Source of the DNA: Listeria goaensis | GTDB taxonomy: Bacteria > Bacillota > Bacilli > Lactobacillales > Listeriaceae | Length of the DNA stretch: 64,000 nt | Assembly: GCF_900186125.1 (NCBI RefSeq) | Contig: NZ_FYBQ01000005.1 | Location: forward strand, 115,008-179,007 | Direction: 5' to 3' | Shown: positions 58,263 to 64,000 of the stretch, one piece after another | Numbering within the stretch: the stretch's first letter is position 1 | Layout of the letters: each line of letters starts with the position of its first letter | The notes under the pieces: generated by a model | The model's input: only the letters and a program-made list of their open reading frames with translations | What the model was told of the DNA's origin: nothing | Databases searched by the model: none | Translations under genes and position numbers: made by a program

Positions 58263-60560
58263 CTATTTTTCTAAAATGGTATAGGCCTCGCGAATTTCCT
58301 TTGTAGCGGAAACCATATCACGAAGCGCGGCAACCGTTTCTTCTTCCTTCCGCGTTTTAAGCCCACAATCCGGATTAATCCAGAAATTTTGAACTGGAAT
58401 CACGCGAAGCGCGCGCTCAATATTCGTTTTAATTTCAGTCGTACTTGGAACGCGTGGGCTATGAATATCATAAACACCAAGCCCAATTTCCTTATCGTAA
58501 TGATATGCTTCAAACGTGGAAATAATTTCCCCGTGACTACGCGACGTTTCAATCGAGATAACATCGGCGTCTAGCGCACTAATCGCATCGATAATGTCAT
58601 CAAAATCCGAGTAGCACATATGCGTATGAATTTGCGTTTCGTCCGCGACACCGGAAGTCGTTAGCTTGAAAGCATAAACCGCATCGTTCAAGTATTTTTC
58701 CCATCTCGAACGCTTCAGCGGCAACCCTTCGCGGAGCGCCGGCTCATCAACCTGAATCACGCGAATCCCATTTTCCTCTAATGCAAGAACTTCCTTCCTA
58801 AGAGCAAGCCCCACTTGGTTGAAAACATCGCTTCTTGGAATATCGTCTCGCACAAAGCTCCAATTGATGATGGTTACGGGGGCGGTCAGCATCCCCTTCA
58901 CAGGACGATTCGTGAGTGACTGGGCAAATTTGCTTTCCTTCACCGTAATATTTTCCGTAAAAGCCACATCCCCGTAAATAAGTGGCGGACGCACCGCACG
59001 CGAGCCATATGACTGCACCCAACCAAATTTCGTCGCCTGGAAGCCTGCTAATTTTTGTCCAAAATACTCGACCATATCCGTCCGTTCAAATTCACCGTGC
59101 ACAAGAACATCAAGGTCCAGATCCTCTTGAATGCGAATCCAGCGTTCCGTTTCCTGTTCAATGTATGTTTCGTACTCCGCTTTCGTAATATCCCCTTTTA
59201 GGAAAGCCGCGCGTTTTTTGCGAACTTCAGGCGACTGCGGGAAACTCCCAATTGTTGTCGTCGGTAAAAGCGGCAAATTCAGCCATTCGTGCTGGGCTTT
59301 AATCCGCGTTTCAAATGGGCTTTTTCGTTCAGCAGAAATGCTACTAAGCTCTGAAAGCTCCGTTTGAACCGCCTTGTTATTCCGATGTTCCGAACGATTC
59401 AATTCTGAAACGGCAAGCTCTGCTTTTTCAAGCTCGCTAGACACCGCCTCCGCTCCGTCTGAAACAGCTTTCGCGAGAAGAACGACTTCATCCAATTTTT
59501 CATCCGCAAAAGAAAGACCATCGTACAGCACTTTATCCAAATTCGGCTCGCTTTTTTTCGTCACCGGAACATGCAGTAGCGAACTCGCCGGCTGTACAAT
59601 CAGTTTGTCCTTTTGCACAAGTCGCGTTAAAATTTCAAGCTCCGCACGTTTCGCCTGAACATCCGCCCGCCAAACATTGCGCCCATCAATGATTCCCGCC
59701 GCCAAATATTTATTATCTGGAAAACCAAATTTTTGAATTCTCTCAAGCGTCTCACCATGGTCGTGAACGAAATCCAGCCCAATCGCATCCACCGGCAATT
59801 TTACAACCGCCTCATATGCGTCCACACTTTCAAAATACGTTTGCAAAATCAATTTCGCATGTGGCGCCGCTGCGCGTAATTCCGCGTACACCTCTTCAAA
59901 AAGCACTACTTCTTCTTTTGCTAAACTCGTCGCAAGAATTGGTTCGTCTAGTTGAATCCATTTCGCGCCCGCCGCATCTAGCTCTTCAATAATCGTTTTA
60001 TAAAGCGGTAAGAACTTCTGAACTAAACTCGCGAAATCATTTTTATCGGCACCTTTTCCAAGTTTCAAATAAGTAATTGGCCCAATGATGACCGGCTTTC
60101 CATCAATACCTAGCTCCTTTTTCGCTTCTAAATAAGCTTTTAGCGCCCTATTCTCTAAGAGTTTCGGCTCCACATCGTCAAGCTCTGGAACGATGTAATG
60201 GTAATTCGTGTTGAACCATTTCGTCATCTCAGAAGCAACCGCCGTATCGTTCCCGCGCGCGATGTCAAAATATGTACGTAGCGACACCTCGTTCGTAAAA
60301 TTCCCAAAACGTTTCGGAATCACACCAAACGCCACACTCAAATCAAGCACATGGTCGTACAATGTAAAATCATTGACCGGAATAAGCTCAATCCCTTTTT
60401 CTTTCTGCTTGTTTAAAGCAGCCAATCGAATCGCCTTTGTTTCAGAAAGAAGTGTATCTTCTGAAATTTTGTTATTCCAAAAATTTTCTAACGATTTTTT
60501 CCATTCGCGCTTCTCTCCAAGACGTGGATACCCTAAATTTGAACTAAGTACTTTTACCAT
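58263..60560 (-). CDS. metE: Cobalamin-independent methionine synthase
   Basis: Zinc enzyme transferring a methyl group from 5-methyltetrahydrofolate to homocysteine. It has two homologous barrels (765 aa); zinc ligands are in THMCYSDF, the glutamate after [13 protein letters not shown] and the NPDCGLKTR near the end. The N-terminal [17 protein letters not shown] is typical. It is first in the metE-metI-bhmT/metF operon and directly follows a SAM-I riboswitch. Confidence 0.97.
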   Translation of the reverse strand: MVKVLSSNLGYPRLGEKREWKKSLENFWNNKISEDTLLSETKAIRLAALNKQKEKGIELIPVNDFTLYDHVLDLSVAFGVIPKRFGNFTNEVSLRTYFDIARGNDTAVASEMTKWFNTNYHYIVPELDDVEPKLLENRALKAYLEAKKELGIDGKPVIIGPITYLKLGKGADKNDFASLVQKFLPLYKTIIEELDAAGAKWIQLDEPILATSLAKEEVVLFEEVYAELRAAAPHAKLILQTYFESVDAYEAVVKLPVDAIGLDFVHDHGETLERIQKFGFPDNKYLAAGIIDGRNVWRADVQAKRAELEILTRLVQKDKLIVQPASSLLHVPVTKKSEPNLDKVLYDGLSFADEKLDEVVLLAKAVSDGAEAVSSELEKAELAVSELNRSEHRNNKAVQTELSELSSISAERKSPFETRIKAQHEWLNLPLLPTTTIGSFPQSPEVRKKRAAFLKGDITKAEYETYIEQETERWIRIQEDLDLDVLVHGEFERTDMVEYFGQKLAGFQATKFGWVQSYGSRAVRPPLIYGDVAFTENITVKESKFAQSLTNRPVKGMLTAPVTIINWSFVRDDIPRSDVFNQVGLALRKEVLALEENGIRVIQVDEPALREGLPLKRSRWEKYLNDAVYAFKLTTSGVADETQIHTHMCYSDFDDIIDAISALDADVISIETSRSHGEIISTFEAYHYDKEIGLGVYDIHSPRVPSTTEIKTNIERALRVIPVQNFWINPDCGLKTRKEEETVAALRDMVSATKEIREAYTILEK

Positions 60561-60588
60561 TTACCTCATCCTCTCTTTTTTATGACGC

Positions 60589-60757
60589 GAAAAAGCCTCC
60601 CTAGATAGAGAGGCTAAAATAATTCGAAAATAAACGAAAAATTAGTTCTCTCTTATCTTTCAAAGCAACATGCTTTGCAGGATTTAGCACCTTTTCAAAA
60701 AACTTGAAAGGTTGCCGGGTTTCATCGGGCCAGTCCCTCTACCACTCGTTATAAGAG
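60589..60757 (-). ncRNA. SAM-I riboswitch (S-box) controlling the metE operon
   Basis: On the minus strand CTCTTAT, GTGGTAGAGGGACTGGCCC, ACCCGGCAACC, AAGGTGCTAAATCCTGC and GATAAGAGAG form the S-box core (about 60647-60757). It is followed by terminator AGCCTC-TCTATC-GGAGGCT plus TTTTTC (about 60589-60615). With the metK copy it puts both ends of methionine/SAM supply under SAM feedback. Confidence 0.96.
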
Positions 60758-60794
60758 TTTCATATTTAATTTACATATCAAATGTATTGAAATC

Positions 60795-60824
60795 ATAATA
60801 CCAAAAATAAATCTATGCTGTCAA
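60795..60824 (-). promoter_or_regulatory. Strong promoter of the metE operon
   Basis: On the minus strand consensus TTGACA, an 18-bp spacer and TATTAT preceded by TGG. The -35 lies at the 3' end of the MFS gene. Confidence 0.8.
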
Positions 60825-61967
60825 TCTTTTTTTTGAAAATAATAAAATTCCTCCCAAAATAAGAAGCAGAGCAATCGTAAAATAAAAGCTCCTCGGGCCG
60901 ACCATAGTAATCAAAGCCCCCGTTACACTCGGCCCCAAAATACTCCCCACACTAAAACACATCCCCACCAAAATATTTCCAGCAGGAAGAAGATCAAGCG
61001 GCGTCAAATCCGTCATATATGAAAGCCCAAGTGAATAAAGCGATCCCACAAGTATCCCGAGCACAAAGAAAATCACAATAAAAAGCACACTACTCGAAAC
61101 AAATGCTGTTAGGAAGAAAACGAGACCACCTAAAAACGTTAAAATCGGCAACACGCGCCCGCGCCCCATCCGATCACTAAAAATCCCAATTGGAACCTGA
61201 AACAAAATCGTCCCTACCGAGAAGGCAGAAATAATAAACGTAATTATATATGTTTCAATCCCAAATCTAAGCCCCACAATTGGGAAAGTCGCGTTTAAAC
61301 CCGTCTCCAAAACACCATATAAAAAGGGTGGTATCATCGCTACCCAAGCAATTTTCATCACATCAGAAAAACGCTTCATACTATCGAAAAAAGAAATTTT
61401 GCGAATTTCCGTCCCTTGCGAAATAAATTCATTTTTCAGCGTCAAAATTAATCCCCACGCCAAGAGAACTAACACACCGGAAATATAAAATGGCAAATTA
61501 GGACTTACATCCATCAAATTCACAAGCTGCGGTCCAACCGCAAATCCAAGTGAAAAAAACAAGCCATAAATCGCCATATTCCTGCCACGTTTGCTCGGTT
61601 CCGTCGTAGCTCCAATCCAAGTTTGCGACGAAAAATGTAGCATATGATCCCCCACACCAATAACAAGACGCAGCAAAAACCAAAAATACAAATTAAACCA
61701 CATCGGGAACAAAAATAGCGCCACCGCAACTAATCCCCCACCAACCACAATAATCGGCTTAAATCCAAATTTATGTAGCGGCGCTTCAATAAATGGCGAC
61801 ACCAACAAAACGCCAATATAAATCCCCGTCGCATGAAATCCATTCACACCCGAACTAATCCCCATTCCTTCAAAAATAATCGCAATCAGCGGCAACAAAA
61901 GCCCTTGTGATAGCCCCGAAATCGCCACTATAACCGTCAAAATCCAAAACTTCCTCCTATTTCGCAT
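60813..61967 (-). CDS. MFS transporter
   Basis: A 384-aa major-facilitator protein with twelve hydrophobic segments. It includes a first-helix AISGLSQGLLLPLIAIIFEG motif and the loop-2/3 GIFSDRMGRGRVLPIL (DRxGRR-type signature). A drug or metabolite exporter is likely; substrate unknown. The ATG at 61967 (MRNRRKFW) has GGAGGG 9 nt upstream. A longer in-frame start at 62006 lies within the tRNA-cluster terminator. It is the last gene before the tRNA array and may also be reached by read-through. Confidence 0.88.
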   Translation of the reverse strand: MRNRRKFWILTVIVAISGLSQGLLLPLIAIIFEGMGISSGVNGFHATGIYIGVLLVSPFIEAPLHKFGFKPIIVVGGGLVAVALFLFPMWFNLYFWFLLRLVIGVGDHMLHFSSQTWIGATTEPSKRGRNMAIYGLFFSLGFAVGPQLVNLMDVSPNLPFYISGVLVLLAWGLILTLKNEFISQGTEIRKISFFDSMKRFSDVMKIAWVAMIPPFLYGVLETGLNATFPIVGLRFGIETYIITFIISAFSVGTILFQVPIGIFSDRMGRGRVLPILTFLGGLVFFLTAFVSSSVLFIVIFFVLGILVGSLYSLGLSYMTDLTPLDLLPAGNILVGMCFSVGSILGPSVTGALITMVGPRSFYFTIALLLILGGILLFSKKRLTA

Positions 61968-62000
61968 CCAATCCAGCCCTCCAATTTCCAACCAAAATAA

Positions 62001-62022
62001 GAACAATGCCTCTGCATTGTTC
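62001..62022. terminator. Terminator of the rRNA-tRNA operon
   Basis: GAACAATGC-CTCT-GCATTGTTC symmetric hairpin followed on the minus strand by TTATTTT, 16 bp past tRNA-Glu. Confidence 0.85.
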
Positions 62023-62037
62023 TTATACTTATAATGA

Positions 62038-62109
62038 TGACCCGTACGGGATTCGAACCCGTGTTACCGCCGTGAAAGGGCGGTGTCTTAACCGCTTGAC
62101 CAACGGGCC
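62038..62109 (-). tRNA. tRNA-Glu (TTC)
   Basis: Minus-strand cloverleaf, acceptor GGCCCGT/ACGGGTC, anticodon loop CTTTCAC (TTC). CCA is not encoded. Last tRNA of the array. Confidence 0.96.
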
Positions 62110-62113
62110 TTAC

Positions 62114-62204
62114 TGGCGGAGAAGGAGGGATTTGAACCCTCGCGCCGCGTTAACGACCTACACCCTTAGCAGGGGCGCCTCTTCAGCCACTTGAGTACTT
62201 CTCC
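62114..62204 (-). tRNA. tRNA-Ser (GCT)
   Basis: Long variable arm; anticodon loop CTGCTAA (GCT). CCA is encoded. Confidence 0.96.
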
Positions 62205-62219
62205 AGTATAAAATATAAA

Positions 62220-62292
62220 CTCCACAGGCAGGACTCGAACCTGCGACCGATCGGTTAACAGCCGATTGCTCTACCAACTGAGCTACTGTGGA
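62220..62292 (-). tRNA. tRNA-Asn (GTT)
   Basis: Acceptor TCCACAG/CTGTGGA; anticodon loop CTGTTAA (GTT). CCA not encoded. Confidence 0.96.
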
Positions 62293-62298
62293 ATAAAA

Positions 62299-62372
<74 letters not shown>

Positions 62373-62377
62373 AAAAA

Positions 62378-62448
62378 AGCGGGTGAGGAGAATCGAACTC
62401 CCGACAACAGCTTGGAAGGCTGTGGTTTTACCACTAAACTACACCCGC
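62378..62448 (-). tRNA. tRNA-Gly (TCC)
   Basis: Acceptor GCGGGTG/CACCCGC; anticodon loop CTTCCAA (TCC). CCA not encoded. Confidence 0.96.
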
Positions 62449-62464
62449 ATAATACACATAAAAG

Positions 62465-62537
62465 TGGCTTGGGACAGAATCGAACTGCCGACACCTTGAG
62501 CTTCAATCAAGTGCTCTACCAACTGAGCTACCAAGCC
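62465..62537 (-). tRNA. tRNA-Phe (GAA)
   Basis: Acceptor GGCTTGG/CCAAGCC; anticodon loop TTGAAGC (GAA). The loop differs from the common CTGAAAA form. CCA not encoded. Confidence 0.95.
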
Positions 62538-62540
62538 AAA

Positions 62541-62616
62541 TGGCGGTCCCGACGGGATTTGAACCCGCGATCTCCTGCGTGACAGGCAGGCATGTTAACC
62601 CCTACACCACGGAACC
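62541..62616 (-). tRNA. tRNA-Asp (GTC)
   Basis: Acceptor GGTTCCG/CGGGACC; anticodon loop CTGTCAC (GTC). CCA encoded. Confidence 0.96.
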
Positions 62617-62620
62617 ACGA

Positions 62621-62694
<74 letters not shown>

Positions 62695-62735
62695 ATAATA
62701 ATATTAAATTGGCCCACTTAGTCACAAATAAAAAA

Positions 62736-62825
62736 CGGAGGAAGAGGGATTCGAACCCCCGCGAGCTTTTACACCCCTGTCGGTTTTCAAGACCGATCCC
62801 TTCAGCCAGACTTGGGTATTCCTCC
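62736..62825 (-). tRNA. tRNA-Ser (TGA)
   Basis: Long variable arm; anticodon loop CTTGAAA (TGA). CCA not encoded. Confidence 0.96.
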
Positions 62826-62851
62826 ACGATATAATAATAAAAAGTGCTAAG

Positions 62852-62925
62852 TGGACCTTGCAGGACTCGAACCTGCGACCGGACGGTTATGAGCCGTCTG
62901 CTCTAACCAACTGAGCTAAAGGTCC
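62852..62925 (-). tRNA. tRNA-Ile2 (CAT, lysidine type)
   Basis: Anticodon loop CTCATAA reads CAT, but acceptor GGACCTT and the body resemble Bacillus tRNA-Ile2. TilS would convert C34 to lysidine to read AUA. CCA not encoded. Confidence 0.8.
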
Positions 62926-62937
62926 AAATTTTAAAGA

Positions 62938-63011
62938 TAGCGGCGGAGGGAATCGAACCCACGACCTCTCGGGTATGAACCGAACGCTCTAGCCAGCTGA
63001 GCTACGCCGCC
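62938..63011 (-). tRNA. Elongator tRNA-Met (CAT)
   Basis: Anticodon loop TTCATAC and acceptor GGCGGCG/CGCCGCT with a G-U closing pair match Bacillus elongator Met. CCA not encoded. Confidence 0.9.
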
Positions 63012-63041
63012 ACATTAATAAAGATTTAATTTAAAATTTGG

Positions 63042-63114
63042 TGGAGCCTAGCGGGATCGAACCGCTGACCTCCTGCGTGCAAAGCAGGCGCTCTCCCAGC
63101 TGAGCTAAGGCCCC
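63042..63114 (-). tRNA. tRNA-Ala (TGC)
   Basis: Acceptor GGGGCCT/AGGCTCC with the G3-T70 identity pair; anticodon loop TTTGCAC (TGC). CCA not encoded. Confidence 0.96.
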
Positions 63115-63133
63115 AAATTATAGAATTTAATAA

Positions 63134-63210
63134 TGGTCGGGAAGACAGGATTTGAACCTGCGACCCCTTGGTCCCAAACCAAGTGCTCTACCAAGCTGAG
63201 CTACTTCCCG
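63134..63210 (-). tRNA. tRNA-Pro (TGG)
   Basis: Acceptor CGGGAAG/CTTCCCG; anticodon loop TTTGGGA (TGG). CCA encoded. Confidence 0.96.
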
Positions 63211-63219
63211 TAAAATAAG

Positions 63220-63293
63220 CGCGCCCAGAAGGAGTCGAACCTCCAACCGCCTGATTCGTAGTCAGGTACTCTATCCAGTTGAGCTATGGGCGC
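63220..63293 (-). tRNA. tRNA-Arg (ACG)
   Basis: Acceptor GCGCCCA/TGGGCGC; anticodon loop CTACGAA (ACG, inosine-modified). CCA not encoded. Confidence 0.96.
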
Positions 63294-63303
63294 AATATAG
63301 AAA

Positions 63304-63392
63304 TGGTGCCGAGGACCGGAATCGAACCGGTACGGGTATCACTACCCGCAGGATTTTAAGTCCTGTGCGTCTGCCAGTTCCGCCACCCCGGC
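63304..63392 (-). tRNA. tRNA-Leu (TAA)
   Basis: Long variable arm; anticodon loop CTTAAAA (TAA). CCA encoded. Confidence 0.96.
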
Positions 63393-63409
63393 ATAAAATA
63401 AACTCAGAT

Positions 63410-63484
63410 TGGAGCGGAAGACGGGGTTCGAACCCGCGACCCCCACCTTGGCAAGGTGATGTTCTACCACTGAACTACTTCCGC
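63410..63484 (-). tRNA. tRNA-Gly (GCC)
   Basis: Acceptor GCGGAAG/CTTCCGC; anticodon loop TTGCCAA (GCC). CCA encoded. Confidence 0.96.
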
Positions 63485-63495
63485 ATAAATATAAG

Positions 63496-63577
63496 TGCGG
63501 GTGAAGGGACTTGAACCCCCACGCCTCGCGGCGCCAGATCCTAAATCTGGTGCGTCTGCCAATTCCGCCACACCCGC
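63496..63577 (-). tRNA. tRNA-Leu (TAG)
   Basis: Variable arm present; anticodon loop TTTAGGA (TAG). CCA not encoded. Confidence 0.95.
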
Positions 63578-63583
63578 AAAGAG

Positions 63584-63656
63584 TGAGCCGTGCAGGGTTC
63601 GAACCTGCGACCCTCTGATTAAAAGTCAGATGCTCTACCAACTGAGCTAACGGCTC
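63584..63656 (-). tRNA. tRNA-Lys (TTT)
   Basis: Acceptor GAGCCGT/ACGGCTC; anticodon loop CTTTTAA (TTT). CCA not encoded. Confidence 0.96.
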
Positions 63657-63693
63657 TTTATACTAATGTATGTAAGACTGATTAAGAAAAAGA

Positions 63694-63769
63694 TGGTGCC
63701 GGCTGCAAGAGTCGAACTCGCGACCTACTGATTACAAATCAGTTGCTCTACCAACTGAGCTAAGCCGGC
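63694..63769 (-). tRNA. tRNA-Thr (TGT)
   Basis: Acceptor GCCGGCT/AGCCGGC; anticodon loop TTTGTAA (TGT). CCA encoded. Confidence 0.96.
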
Positions 63770-63776
63770 ATAAAAA

Positions 63777-63852
63777 TGGTGGAGGTTAACGGGATCGAAC
63801 CGCTGACCCTCTGCTTGTAAGGCAGATGCTCTCCCAGCTGAGCTAAACCTCC
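63777..63852 (-). tRNA. tRNA-Val (TAC)
   Basis: Acceptor GGAGGTT/AACCTCC; anticodon loop CTTACAA (TAC). CCA encoded. First tRNA after the 5S gene. Confidence 0.96.
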
Positions 63853-63860
63853 AAAATCAT

Positions 63861-63979
63861 TGCCCGGCAGCGACCTACTCTCACAGGGGGAAGCCCCCAA
63901 CTACCATCGGCGCAGAGAAGCTTAACTACCGTGTTCGGGATGGGAACGGGTGTGACCTTCTCGCCATAACTACCAGACA
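63861..63979 (-). rRNA. rrf: 5S ribosomal RNA
   Basis: Minus-strand 5S rRNA, from TGTCTGGTAGTTATGGCGAG to TCGCTGCCGGGCA, with the conserved CCCATCCCGAACACGG loop. It lies 8 bp before tRNA-Val, so the tRNA array is transcribed as the tail of an rRNA operon whose 23S and 16S lie beyond the right edge. Confidence 0.96.
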
Positions 63980-64000
63980 ATGAAAGAAAGAACGTTGTTC

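Overview
This 64 kb window looks like chromosomal DNA of a Listeria (Firmicutes, Listeriaceae). The base composition is low to moderate in GC. PolC, the SAM-I and T-box riboswitches and the Gram-positive LexA box are all Firmicutes features. The gene blocks match, from memory, several L. monocytogenes blocks: polC-proS-rseP-dxr-cdsA-uppS-frr-pyrH, tsf-rpsB, leuS-ytqAB-asnB-metK, racE-rph-rdgB-ysnB, and men-met followed by an rrn/tRNA cluster. Some block junctions and the gene content differ from the L. monocytogenes EGD-e layout I remember, so a different Listeria species is likely. I cannot name it from sequence alone.

Layout, mostly minus strand. 1-12.4 kb: the 3' part of the translation/envelope/replication superoperon, read pyrH-frr-uppS-cdsA-dxr-rseP-proS-polC, followed by an orphan SUKH-type immunity-like gene cut by the left edge. 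12.5-15.0 kb: accessory insertion between pyrH and tsf (VOC protein, VanZ-like protein, XRE repressor with a palindromic operator, membrane-anchored DUF4352-like protein). 15.0-21.6 kb: tsf, rpsB, pnuC, nadR and leuS with a T-box leader. 21.6-23.1 kb: accessory patch with a lipoprotein, a permease remnant and a 97-bp inverted-repeat element. 23.1-29.6 kb: amino-acid permease, ytqA-ytqB, asnB and metK with a SAM-I riboswitch. 29.7-38.4 kb: small and accessory genes (winged helix, DUF393, XRE plus HsdR_N-like nuclease, tiny membrane proteins, YitT, YdeI/OmdA-like protein, MATE pump, SOS-type YolD/Y-family polymerase, lipoprotein). 38.5-42.1 kb: tRNA-Arg, ysnB, rdgB, rph, murI and divergent yslB. 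42.2-47.0 kb: two paralogous secreted Ig-repeat proteins separated by a decayed copy of yslB, which marks a tandem duplication. 47.4-55.2 kb: GNAT gene and the menaquinone operon menF-D-H-B-E with divergent menA. 55.3-60.8 kb: methionine operon metE-metI-bhmT/metF under a SAM-I riboswitch, with no metC. 60.8-62.0 kb: MFS transporter. 62.0-64.0 kb: 20 tRNA genes behind a 5S rRNA gene, the tail of an rRNA operon.

Functional themes. Methionine/SAM supply (metK, metE, metI, bhmT-metF) is placed under two SAM-I riboswitches. Leucyl-tRNA supply is controlled by a T-box. NAD salvage uses overlapping nadR-pnuC. The men genes make menaquinone and the uppS/cdsA/dxr/rseP block serves isoprenoid and envelope synthesis. 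The strongest candidates for new biology are the duplicated Ig-repeat locus with its yslB scar, the XRE/HsdR_N-like two-gene module with its own strong promoter, the XRE/DUF4352 pair between pyrH and tsf, a possible small RNA before yitT, and the 97-bp inverted-repeat element. All family assignments come from reading motifs; no database search was run.
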